From Flavimobilis rhizosphaerae (GTDB taxonomy: Bacteria; Actinomycetota; Actinomycetes; Actinomycetales; Cellulomonadaceae): 64,000 nt of DNA. The translations under genes and the position numbers were made by a program. Below the pieces are notes generated by a model. That model saw only the letters and a list, made by a program, of their open reading frames with translations. It had not been told where the DNA came from and searched no databases. Below are positions 26,201-34,531 of this stretch, piece by piece. The stretch lies in contig NZ_JACZDF010000003.1 of the NCBI RefSeq assembly GCF_014852685.1, forward strand, positions 62,001-126,000. Reading direction: 5' to 3'. The first letter of the stretch is position 1. Every line of letters starts with the position of its first letter.

Positions 26201-27937
26201 CCCGCCCTGCGAGAAGGAGAACTTCTCTATCTCACCGCGACCACCCCCAAGACACAGCTCCTCCAGATCGCACGCGTGCTCACCCTCGAGCACCTCAATG
26301 ACCGCGAAGCGGACCGCCTGCTCGAGCTCATTCGCACCCAGGAAGCGAACGAGCATCGCCAGCGGATCCGCATGGCGACCGGCGATGATGAACGGCTTGT
26401 TGCGGCGGTCGGCGCTGAAGCACTCCGCGGGTCGGTGCCTCACCAGGCGCTCGAAGCGATTGAGGAGAAGGAGGGGGCGGCCTCGCCCACCCGCCTCGCC
26501 AGGCTCGCTCGAGCCACCCATGGCGTCGAGATTCTGGCAAAATTGCGGCCCTCTCTCGAGAGCGCAGGGCTGAACCCGCCACGCGAATGGGTGGGGCGCA
26601 ACGAGTCCCGTCGGTTCTGCGTGGACCTCGGATTCCCCACTGAATGGGCGGGGTTCCCAAACTCGCCACGCCCAGCGATCGAAGTCATCGACGGACCCGC
26701 TGAACTTGAGGGCCTTCATGACTACCAAGTCCATGTGATGAAGTTGATCAAAGCACTGGTCAGCGGCATCGATAGTTTCGATCGCGGCCTCGTTGGGCTA
26801 CCTACCGGCGCAGGAAAGACGCGCGTCACAGTCCAAGCCCTCGTCGAAGCCCTACGGGATCGCCTCGTCGATCAGAGCAAGCCGATCGTCTGGATCGCTC
26901 AGTCCGACGAGCTGTGCGAGCAAGCCGCCGAATCGTGGAGCTACGTGTGGCGAGCGATCGGCCCCCGCGCTCCAATGACACTGAGTCGCCTTTGGACGAC
27001 AAACGAGGTTGCAGCAGCGCCTGGAACGTTTCAGCTTGTTATCGCAACGGTCAGCAAGTTGAATTCGATTGTTTCCCGCCCCGACAACGCCTACGAATGG
27101 CTTCGCGACCCATCGGTTGTCGTCGTTGATGAAGCTCACACTTCAATCGCACCGATATACACGAATGTCCTTGAGTGGCTCGGCCGCTCTTCTAGAGGAA
27201 AGAAGAAGCGCGGATCCCTCATTGGCCTAACCGCCACTCCCTTCCGCGGGGCAACCACCGACAATACGGAACAGACTGAGCGACTGGCGAAGCGGTACGA
27301 TCAGAATCGGCTTGATCGCGGCGCCTTCCTCACCAACAATGAACTACTCGAGCTCCAAGACATGGGGGTTCTTGCCCGGGTCCAGCACAAGCTGCTCGAC
27401 GGTATCGACGTAGACTTCAGCGACGTCGACGTCAAGGTTCTGGACGAAATGAAGTGGCTCCCTTCTACTGTGGAGGACCAGCTCGGCGCAAGCCTCGATC
27501 GAACGCTACGCATCGTCGATGCGATCGAGGCTCACCCCGATAACTGGACGACCATCGCCTTCACTCCTACCGTCGAGAGCGCGCGCACAATTGCGGCACT
27601 TCTTACAGACCGCGGCATTCCGGCGGCGTCGATCAGTTCCAACACTGACGCCAACATCCGCCGCCACTACATCTCGGAGTTCAAGGCCGGCCGCATTCGC
27701 GTGCTCACAAACTATGGCGTGCTAACACAGGGTTTTGATGCGCCGAAGGTTGACGCCGTCTACGTGACCCGACCCACCTTCAGCCCAAACACATATCAGC
27801 AGATGATCGGCCGCGGCCTCCGTGGCAAGGAAAACGGCGGAACGGAGGAGGTCCTCATCGTCAATGTCAAGGACAACTTCGCCACCTACGGTGACCGGCT
27901 CGCATTCAAGGAGTTCGAGTACCTGTGGCAGCGGTAG
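23237..27937 (+). CDS. GHKL ATPase / DEAH-box helicase fusion, DISARM-like operon
   Basis: A 1566-residue protein. The N-terminus is a GHKL (Hsp90/sacsin-like) ATPase: N box QIHELLQNAVDA (53-64), NDGAPF (84-89), GRFGIGFKS (111-119). About 800 residues with no motif I recognise follow. The C-terminal 400 residues form an SF2 helicase: PTGAGKT (1189-1195), VVVDEAH (DEAH at 1298-1301), GLTATPFRG, and the motif V/VI segment GFDAPKVDAVYVTRP ... YQQMIGRGLRG. GTG start has GGGAGAG nine bases upstream. It heads an overlapping operon with UvrD-like, DrmA-like and DrmB-like genes. Base composition in the helicase part is clearly less GC-rich than the rest. Probably senses or remodels invading DNA. Confidence 0.88.
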   Translation: MNGWESGNSPLTDLVWRQTDRCLDVYAKDASRVEQDANNELRIAEGGYSNRQIHELLQNAVDAARSGGHRIEVRLTDNALYVANDGAPFTDEGVLAVMASDLSPKGDDRIGRFGIGFKSVLAVSREPQIFSRSVSFGFNAMWARDTIIDAGYKSPRYPTMRLAQVLDPNSSAAADPNLAELMPWASTIIKLPLVGQHDLSSLLRKFPRDFVLFSPHITNMAFVDQTAEGRNGTRGTSTSVSQSVATDGLVTLKVGPETSTWALAKAQHRPSVRAIEDAGRIAGRDVVDVQYAVRVPHDPGEGSFWAYFPTDSRTTLSGYINAPWRLSDDRTQLLAGAFNEEILTQVLPQLVGRALPALTTEARPATAIDVLPARGREARGWSDDIANEPIFRHLRTVPSVPDGTGQLRIPSELRWPDEIDVAWYRAWAEIEQAPTTEWVHPETTTSDERRLKLSRLIGPASDITGWLESLVTDRTASASAEAILLAARIVADSDRLDASKGARIKAGVARARLIRLEDGTFKHPERGRVFVRVSGDEEGHDFVDSELAAQPDVRAALSALGVVVFDRSGELHAHLRTATSREAMSNPARRGEVWSKIWHTTREMPLDTAAAIIREDLGGLVEKRCFVRTHKGDWRAIDSVFLAGAIVPPDGRRDGDRLISPSFHEADDALLRELGAVAAPTRRTSTPREPWRAKHEEALQDHFIAKQSGSKPDREKIIVSGAEPPWPLEPLASMSDAARVAATTHILSLGDSPSWTVRHSTNTSYGTLNAIAPEIWFLRRHALLDTPFGPLRPKRTIRATDDEFGVLPTVDVSDRIAKLLEVGDGPDSLDQEAWTSLLTKANQWVADDADDRRRAEFYTWLGGQIDTPEKLVARVGHTRRATTPEYIGVTDDESTYRSMLDAQVPALFVGSGDDVERLVEYFGMRHGKDMLQEEVVPEPVGDPVHLLDLFPTIDLHLRDNEERSLRVQRCTRIVKMVATPDGQKARPLPALREGELLYLTATTPKTQLLQIARVLTLEHLNDREADRLLELIRTQEANEHRQRIRMATGDDERLVAAVGAEALRGSVPHQALEAIEEKEGAASPTRLARLARATHGVEILAKLRPSLESAGLNPPREWVGRNESRRFCVDLGFPTEWAGFPNSPRPAIEVIDGPAELEGLHDYQVHVMKLIKALVSGIDSFDRGLVGLPTGAGKTRVTVQALVEALRDRLVDQSKPIVWIAQSDELCEQAAESWSYVWRAIGPRAPMTLSRLWTTNEVAAAPGTFQLVIATVSKLNSIVSRPDNAYEWLRDPSVVVVDEAHTSIAPIYTNVLEWLGRSSRGKKKRGSLIGLTATPFRGATTDNTEQTERLAKRYDQNRLDRGAFLTNNELLELQDMGVLARVQHKLLDGIDVDFSDVDVKVLDEMKWLPSTVEDQLGASLDRTLRIVDAIEAHPDNWTTIAFTPTVESARTIAALLTDRGIPAASISSNTDANIRRHYISEFKAGRIRVLTNYGVLTQGFDAPKVDAVYVTRPTFSPNTYQQMIGRGLRGKENGGTEEVLIVNVKDNFATYGDRLAFKEFEYLWQR

Positions 27938-29688
27938 AGGCCGCGCTCGACGCCGAGCAGGAGGAAGCCGCGCACATCGATGCCGACGTGCGCCAGGTGG
28001 TGATCGCAGGGCCTGGCGCGGGAAAGACCGAGACGGTCTCCGCGCTTGTGGCGTGGCTCGCCGAGGAGGAGGGCGTTGATCCCTCGGAGGAGATTCTCGT
28101 CCTGAGCTTCTCCAACGCTGCCGTGCATGCAGTCGGACGGCGCCTCCGCCATCTCGACGGCCCGTCCCCGGAGATTCGCACCGTGGACTCGCTTGCTCGC
28201 GAGGTGATCCTCGATCTCTTCGACGACGACCTGCCGGCAAACCTCGATCGCCGGATTGCGGTCGCAACTCGGCTGCTGCGAGCCGAGAGGTGGGACCGGC
28301 TCGATGGGCTGGCGCACGTCATCGTCGACGAGGTCCAGGACGTCGTCGGGACCAGGGCTGAGCTCGTTCTCGAGCTTCTCCGGCAGCTTCCTTCCGAGTG
28401 TGGGTTCAGCCTCCTCGGCGACCCGGCGCAGGGAATCTACGACTTCCAGCTGACCGACAAGGCCCCGATGTCGTCAGCAGAGCTGCTGTCGACGGCGGCG
28501 CAGCTGGGCGAGGTCCGCCAGGTCGTGCTCCGTGGTCAGTATCGCGCGCGGTCCAGGGACACTGTCGCCGCTGTGTCGCTTCGCGACGCCGTACTTGCGG
28601 GCGACCCTTTTGATGCAACTGGCGGAAGGATCGCGGCGACTGTCCCGGGCGGTGCGGTCGAGCAGGTAGCGCCGCTCGCAATCCGTTGGGGAGGGACGAC
28701 AGCGTTCCTCACGAGAGACAACGGCGAGGCGCTGCTGGTCGCCGGGGCCCTGGCCTCGGCGGGGTTCCCTGCCGAGCTTCGCCGGCCTGCGCATGCGCAG
28801 GTACCAGCGCGCTGGATCGCCGAGTCGCTCGCGGATCACCCTTCACGGACGATCGACCGTGAGACGTTCCTCGCCGCACACCCCCACAGTGACGGCGACG
28901 ACAGGTGGCGCGCGCTCCGGCGGGTCGCTGGTGGGTATGCGCACGAGCTCGAGATCTCACGCGTCGCGGCAGCCCTTCGAACGCCCCGGCGGCTCCCACC
29001 GGAGTTGCTGGCGGAGCCGGTCGCCGACATCGTCGTCTCGACGGTTCATCGGTCGAAGGGACTCGAGTACGACAACGTCGTCCTCGTCGATCCGCGCGAG
29101 CACCGCCATGCGGATGAGTCGCCCGCAGCGGAAGCCCGCGTCCGCTATGTCGCCCTCACCCGTTCACGAGACCGCATCGTTCGCGCCGCAGGCGAGGAGG
29201 CTCGCCATGTCTTCATGAACGGACGGTCCGGCCGATGGGTCCGTAGCGGTTACAAGCGGACTCATACGCTCGGGTTTGAGATACGCCACGGGGATGTCGA
29301 TGGCTCCGTTCCAGCCCCAGGGAGCATCGCGACGCAGCGCTATCTCGCGGAGGTCGTCGCTCCGGGGGACTCCATCGATCTGGACCTCGCGCCGTCACTC
29401 TCTACCTTCGATCTGCCGGTCTACTCGATCGGGCATCACGGCACCGTCATCGGATTCACATCCGTTGCGTTCGGAGAAGCACTCGCCATGACGGTCGGTG
29501 ATGCGCGGTGGCGTGTCGACAACGGTCGGGTTCCCTGGCCACGACTCGCGGATGGCCGGGTTGCCCAGGTGGCGACTGCGGCGGGCCTTCCCCAGGACGA
29601 CGGCCCTACAGGCAGGCATGGGCTGTGGCTTGCGCCAGCTCTGACCGGACTGCTCACCCTGAAGTGGAAGGACAACGATGACGACTGA
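27925..29688 (+). CDS. UvrD/Rep-type (SF1) helicase
   Basis: A 587-residue SF1A-type helicase. Walker A GPGAGKTE (29-36), VIVDEVQD (motif II, 133-139), GDPAQGIYDF (motif III), STVHRSKGLEYDNVVLV (motif V) and YVALTRSRDRI (motif VI). The 2B insertion is short and the C-terminal 150 residues are unassigned. GTG start at 27925 overlaps the upstream gene by 13 bases; its own stop overlaps the DrmA-like gene by 11 bases, indicating a translationally coupled defence operon. It might unwind DNA ends produced or bound by the other helicases. It is not a component of canonical DISARM as I know it. Confidence 0.87.
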   Translation: MAAVEAALDAEQEEAAHIDADVRQVVIAGPGAGKTETVSALVAWLAEEEGVDPSEEILVLSFSNAAVHAVGRRLRHLDGPSPEIRTVDSLAREVILDLFDDDLPANLDRRIAVATRLLRAERWDRLDGLAHVIVDEVQDVVGTRAELVLELLRQLPSECGFSLLGDPAQGIYDFQLTDKAPMSSAELLSTAAQLGEVRQVVLRGQYRARSRDTVAAVSLRDAVLAGDPFDATGGRIAATVPGGAVEQVAPLAIRWGGTTAFLTRDNGEALLVAGALASAGFPAELRRPAHAQVPARWIAESLADHPSRTIDRETFLAAHPHSDGDDRWRALRRVAGGYAHELEISRVAAALRTPRRLPPELLAEPVADIVVSTVHRSKGLEYDNVVLVDPREHRHADESPAAEARVRYVALTRSRDRIVRAAGEEARHVFMNGRSGRWVRSGYKRTHTLGFEIRHGDVDGSVPAPGSIATQRYLAEVVAPGDSIDLDLAPSLSTFDLPVYSIGHHGTVIGFTSVAFGEALAMTVGDARWRVDNGRVPWPRLADGRVAQVATAAGLPQDDGPTGRHGLWLAPALTGLLTLKWKDNDDD

Positions 29689-32600
29689 CCTCTCGCCCTG
29701 GTACGAAGCGCGCCGCTATATGGTCGAAGCACTCACGGCCGACCTCATGGGGTCACCGAGCAACGATGTCATCCACGAGGACCCCCTCGAGGCATTCATC
29801 GTCGGGGTGCTGCACCCTGCAGCGGACCATGCCGACCTCGATGCCGAGGCACCGGCCGACCTCGAGGATGCGACCGAACCGGACGGTGCTGGAAGTGCAG
29901 ACCCCGGAATCGCTCTCGCTCGTCGCAAGCGCCCTGCTTCCATGGGACTGACATTCGCTGTGACCGGTGGCACGACGCAGCTCATCGTGGAGATTGACGC
30001 GGCTCGCTACGTCGCACAGGACGCTGAGGCTGCGCCACCGTCCGAGGCGCCGGACAGAACACTGCACCGTAGGGGCGGGCACGACTCCCGGCCGTGGGCA
30101 CGCGAGGCGATCCACGAGAGCGTGACGATCGCCATCACCAGCGGCGTGCAATCCATCCTCGTGGTGCCCGGACTCGAGCTCCGAGTCGTCACTCGACCGC
30201 TGCGCCATGACTCACGAAGCATGACGCTCGCGCTCGTCAACTCGACTCCGACCAGCGGTACCGATCGAAACGCTGGCGAGTGCTGGTTCCAGCCCCAGCT
30301 CTCGGTCTCGGCTGTGGGGGGCCACTTCGCCGACCGCCGGCCGCACAACGGACGGCGCCTCGACGATGACGAAAGAAGCGGTGACCTTCTCTATCGCGAC
30401 CAGCAGAACCTCGCGACAGGGCACGCGTGTTCGGTGACTTGGGCCGAGGGGCCATCGGTCGCACACCTGACGACGACGTTCTTTCCCGAGCACGACCTCC
30501 CGCTGGCGAAGGCCGACCGTGCGGACCTGCCCACGCTTGCGATGCCCGTGCTGGGTGCAAGCGATGACCGCACCCTTCTGCATGAGCTCGTCGACAGCTA
30601 CGAGCAGTGGGTTACCAACCTCGGCACCCGCCAGGTCGACGGGAAGGATCATGCCGAGGCTGCCGCGCGCCACATCGTGGAGGCACGCCGCGCCATCGAC
30701 AGGATGAGAGCGGGTATCGCGCTTCTCGACTCAGATCCCGACGCAGCGCAAGCGTTCCGCATCATGAATCTTGCGATGCAGACCCAGCGCAGCCGTCAGG
30801 ATATGTTCCGCGGCGGAGAACAGGTCCCCTCGGACAAGAGCCATTCGTGGAGGCCGTTCCAGCTCGCGTTCATCCTCGTCAACCTTGTCGGGACGGCCGA
30901 CGCAGACTCCCCCGAGCGCAAGCTCGCGGACCTTCTCTGGTTCCCGACCGGAGGAGGTAAGACCGAGGCCTACCTCGGGCTCATCGCCTTCACGATCCTG
31001 CTCCGTCGCCTGCGCGGCTTGCCGGGCGAAGGTGGCGGCGTCGCCGTCATCATGCGCTACACACTGCGCCTTCTGACGATCCAGCAGACGGAGCGTGCCG
31101 CTGGCCTCATCTGCGCCCTCGAGGAGTGGCGGCGCCACAACCTGCCGTCGTCGGCGCCTATCTCGATCGGTGTCTGGCTCGGACAGGGTGCGACGCCCAA
31201 CAACGTCTCTGACGCAGCAACGGCCTTGCGCCGAACGGACAATGCCGAGGACGCCGGCGAGGGAGACCCACGGATCATTCTTCAGTGCCCGTGGTGCGGG
31301 ACCGCACTGCCGTCGAGTGCCTACGACGCCGACAAGCGCAAGGACAAGCTGACGATCTCGTGCGCGGCACCCACCTGCGAGTTCCGCGATGGGTTGCCCA
31401 TCCACGTCGTCGATTCAGACGTCTACCGTGAACGGCCCTCGCTGGTCGTAGCGACCGTCGACAAGTTCGCAATGATGACCTGGAACGCCGACGCAGGAAA
31501 ACTCTTCTCGACCGACGGGACCTTCGCGCCGCCGGACCTCATCGTCCAGGACGAGCTTCACCTCATCAGTGGACCTCTGGGCAGTCTCGTAGGCCTTTAC
31601 GAGACTGTCGTGGAACACCTGGCGACGGGGGCCGCTGGCCCCAAGCTCGTGGCCTCCACCGCGACGATCAGGCGTGCGTCGGAGCAGGTACAGGCGGTGT
31701 TCGACCGAGAGACCCGGCAGTTTCCGCCGCCCGGGATCGACGCTGGCGACTCCTACTTCGCCGTCGATGCGTCGCCTGAGGAAAAGGGAACCCGAAAGTA
31801 CGTCGGGGTCATGGCCCCAGGCACGAGTCATGCGACTCTGCTCATCCGGACGTACGCGGCGCTCCTCCAGGCCGGCGCCACCATGGAGGCAGCCCCGGAA
31901 GTCCGTGACGCCTACTGGACCCTGCTCGGGTACTTCAACAGCCTCCGCGTGCTCGGCGCAGCCTTCATCCAGGCGATCGATGACGTACCCGACAGGATTG
32001 GTGTCGTCGCCAACTCTCTCGGGAAGACACCACGAGCAATCGCGGTCCCCCGAGAGATGACGTCTCGCAAGAAGTCGAGCGAGATCCCGCAGGAGCTCAA
32101 GATACTCGGGACAAGTTATCCGTCCGAAGGCAGCCCCGCAGTTGTGCTGGCCACCAACATGATCTCGGTGGGGGTCGACGTCGACAGGCTCGGTCTCATG
32201 GCTGTCATGGGGCAGCCACAGACGACGGCTGAGTACATCCAAGCGACATCACGCGTGGGCCGTCAGGTACCGGGACTCGTCGTCACCATGTTCAACGCCG
32301 CTCGCTCGCGTGACCTTTCGCATTTCGAGTCGTTCACGAACTACCACCGTGCCTTGTACAAGCACGTCGAGGCGACTGGAGCCACGCCGTTCGCACCGCG
32401 CGCGATCGATCGCGGCCTCCACGGCGTGCTCGTGGCGCTCGCCCGCCACACGATCGACGGGTCCTCCGCCGATACGAGCGTTGCCGTCCCGGTCGACTCC
32501 GGGAAGTTCGACGACGTCGTCGACATCATCCTGCAGCGAGTCGGAAGCGTCTCTCCCGAATCACGTCGCGACGTTCAGCACGCATTGGACGATCTCATCG

Positions 32601-32833
32601 ACGCCTGGACCGCTGGTGTCGACACGAACGACGTGCGCAAGTACGCCGGCTGGTTCGGGGCGGAACACGCTCTGTGCGTGCCCGCAGACGGAAAGAGCCG
32701 GGGCGCCGACTCCGACGACGCATTCCCTGTCCGCGATGCCCCGTGGCAGACCCTCACAAGCCTGCGCAACGTCGATCGCGAGAGCAAGCTCTATCTCGCC
32801 AGCAACCCCAGGAGGAACCGTGGCGACGACTGA
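29678..32833 (+). CDS. drmA: DrmA-like DISARM helicase
   Basis: A 1051-residue SF2 helicase of the DrmA kind. The variant Walker A is FPTGGGKTEAYLG (around residue 425), followed by ATVDKFAMMTW, a DELH motif in LIVQDELHLISGPLG (around 624), ASTATIRRA, and a late block TNMISVGVDVDRLGLMAV with QATSRVGRQ. A four-cysteine ribbon (CPWC around 536 and CAAPTC around 563) sits between motifs, as expected for the family. It is coupled to genes on both sides. In DISARM, DrmA with DrmB forms the core DNA-translocating complex that blocks incoming phage DNA; the same role is inferred here. Confidence 0.9.
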   Translation: MTTDLSPWYEARRYMVEALTADLMGSPSNDVIHEDPLEAFIVGVLHPAADHADLDAEAPADLEDATEPDGAGSADPGIALARRKRPASMGLTFAVTGGTTQLIVEIDAARYVAQDAEAAPPSEAPDRTLHRRGGHDSRPWAREAIHESVTIAITSGVQSILVVPGLELRVVTRPLRHDSRSMTLALVNSTPTSGTDRNAGECWFQPQLSVSAVGGHFADRRPHNGRRLDDDERSGDLLYRDQQNLATGHACSVTWAEGPSVAHLTTTFFPEHDLPLAKADRADLPTLAMPVLGASDDRTLLHELVDSYEQWVTNLGTRQVDGKDHAEAAARHIVEARRAIDRMRAGIALLDSDPDAAQAFRIMNLAMQTQRSRQDMFRGGEQVPSDKSHSWRPFQLAFILVNLVGTADADSPERKLADLLWFPTGGGKTEAYLGLIAFTILLRRLRGLPGEGGGVAVIMRYTLRLLTIQQTERAAGLICALEEWRRHNLPSSAPISIGVWLGQGATPNNVSDAATALRRTDNAEDAGEGDPRIILQCPWCGTALPSSAYDADKRKDKLTISCAAPTCEFRDGLPIHVVDSDVYRERPSLVVATVDKFAMMTWNADAGKLFSTDGTFAPPDLIVQDELHLISGPLGSLVGLYETVVEHLATGAAGPKLVASTATIRRASEQVQAVFDRETRQFPPPGIDAGDSYFAVDASPEEKGTRKYVGVMAPGTSHATLLIRTYAALLQAGATMEAAPEVRDAYWTLLGYFNSLRVLGAAFIQAIDDVPDRIGVVANSLGKTPRAIAVPREMTSRKKSSEIPQELKILGTSYPSEGSPAVVLATNMISVGVDVDRLGLMAVMGQPQTTAEYIQATSRVGRQVPGLVVTMFNAARSRDLSHFESFTNYHRALYKHVEATGATPFAPRAIDRGLHGVLVALARHTIDGSSADTSVAVPVDSGKFDDVVDIILQRVGSVSPESRRDVQHALDDLIDAWTAGVDTNDVRKYAGWFGAEHALCVPADGKSRGADSDDAFPVRDAPWQTLTSLRNVDRESKLYLASNPRRNRGDD

Positions 32834-34514
32834 CATCGGCAAGGCTCGGCAGTCCCAGCTGATTCTCACCTACGGCGTGGGTTCGCTGATCCCGGCCGGG
32901 GACCAGAGTTTCATCATCTGTGGGATCGACTCCTGGAACGAGCGGTTCGCCACCGAGGTCGAGGAGCCCCGGCTTGCAAGATCTTTGGGTGTCGCAACGT
33001 TTAAGGCGCCGCCCGCCGGGGGAAAGCGCGACATCCCAGTCTCTCGGTTCCCGCTCGTCCACTACTGCTCAGGCTGCCGTCGGCTCGGTCGCCCTTGGGA
33101 ATTTGGAGGCTCGGCTCGCGACGCGGAGTGCAAGAACTGCGTAAAGCCACTGACGCCTTCCCGTTTCGTCGCGTGCTGCGAGGCGGGCCACATCGAGGAC
33201 TTCCCGTACTTCCAGTGGCTGCACCGCGGTCAGACGCAGGAGTCCGATGAGCACACGATGTCGCTGAAGACCCGCGGCATGTCGTCGTCGCTCGCCGATA
33301 TCGAGATCCACTGCACGTGCAACGTTCGCCCCGTCTCAATGCAAGGCGCCTTTGATCGATCGGCCCTGCTCCCGATCAAGTCGTGCTCCGGCAGGAGGCC
33401 GTGGCTGCCCGGCGCGGAGCCCGTTGAATGCAGGCAGCAACTCAGAACGCTTCAGCGAGGTTCGGCCAACGTCTGGTTCCCGGCGACGAGATCTACCATC
33501 TCGATCCCGCCATGGACCGGTCCGACCGCCGAGCTTGTCAGCAGGCTCTGGCCGGTGCTGGAGAATCTCCACGGCGAGGCGCTTGTCAACGCGGTCGAAA
33601 GCACCTCGAAGCCCAAGGGTGTCCCGACCCAGGCGGTCGTGGCACTCGTCGAACGCCGGCGCGGTATTGCCTCGCAGGCACAGCCGACCGAGTCGGAGTT
33701 GCGTGCGGAGGAGTACGCCGCCCTGGTAGCGGGGAGCCCGGGCACCGGCTCCGGCGACAACTTTGTCTGCCTCGAGGTCGACGTAGACGACGAGATCGCA
33801 CACCTCGTCGCACAGGTCAGCTCAGTCCCTCGGCTTCGCGAAGTACGCGCACTGCACTCCTTCAGCAGAGTGACCCCGACCGAGGCCCCCGAGAACCGCG
33901 GAGCACTCTCGCTCGAACCATGCGCGTGGCTTCCGGCGGTCGAGGTGCTCGGCGAGGGAATCTTCGTCCGCTTGGATGAGTCCCTGGTCCGCGCATGGAG
34001 CGAGAGCCCGCATGCCCAAGGACGCGCCGCGATGATCGCCACAGCTGCAGCGCGTGCAGAGTCCCAGGACGACCCGATCAAGCTCTCGGCCCGGTATATC
34101 GCGATCCACTCGTTGGCGCACGCGGTCCTGCAGGAGCTGAGCCTGGACGCTGGCTATCCGGTGTCATCGCTGCGCGAACGAGTCTATGCGGAATCGGATC
34201 AAGCTGGGTTCCTCATTTACACGGCATCTTCCGACTCCGCTGGCAGCCTCGGTGGTCTTGCGGCTCTCTCGAAGACGGAACGGTTCGCAACGACTCTGCG
34301 CAACGCGATCGACCGCATCTCCTGGTGCTCAGCGGATCCCGTGTGCTCGGAGTCCCGCGGGTCAGGTGCCGACGGCCTCAATCTTGCGGCGTGCCACGCG
34401 TGCCTCCTCCTGCCCGAAACAAGCTGCGAGGACCGCAACAGCCATCTTGACCGCGTGTCCGTCATAGGGACGTTGAGCGACCCGGAGGTCGGTCTTGTCG
34501 GCGTCCTGGAGTAG
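32820..34514 (+). CDS. drmB: DrmB-like protein (DUF1998)
   Basis: A 564-residue protein with the DUF1998-type architecture of DrmB: N-terminal segment SQLILTYGVGSLIPAG, a cysteine cluster (HYCSGC at 82-86, CKNC at 104-107, then ACCEAGHIEDFPYFQW), and a C-terminal DUF1998 region with IAIHSLAHAVLQELSLDAGY, SDSAGSLGGL and a cysteine-rich end (CHACLLLPETSCEDRN). GTG at 32820 follows AGGAGG by four bases and overlaps the DrmA-like gene by 14 bases. In DISARM, DrmB pairs with DrmA. No DrmC (phospholipase D) gene follows; a DUF262 gene does instead. Confidence 0.9.
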   Translation: MATTDIGKARQSQLILTYGVGSLIPAGDQSFIICGIDSWNERFATEVEEPRLARSLGVATFKAPPAGGKRDIPVSRFPLVHYCSGCRRLGRPWEFGGSARDAECKNCVKPLTPSRFVACCEAGHIEDFPYFQWLHRGQTQESDEHTMSLKTRGMSSSLADIEIHCTCNVRPVSMQGAFDRSALLPIKSCSGRRPWLPGAEPVECRQQLRTLQRGSANVWFPATRSTISIPPWTGPTAELVSRLWPVLENLHGEALVNAVESTSKPKGVPTQAVVALVERRRGIASQAQPTESELRAEEYAALVAGSPGTGSGDNFVCLEVDVDDEIAHLVAQVSSVPRLREVRALHSFSRVTPTEAPENRGALSLEPCAWLPAVEVLGEGIFVRLDESLVRAWSESPHAQGRAAMIATAAARAESQDDPIKLSARYIAIHSLAHAVLQELSLDAGYPVSSLRERVYAESDQAGFLIYTASSDSAGSLGGLAALSKTERFATTLRNAIDRISWCSADPVCSESRGSGADGLNLAACHACLLLPETSCEDRNSHLDRVSVIGTLSDPEVGLVGVLE

Positions 34515-34531
34515 CGTATTAGCGCGAACTA

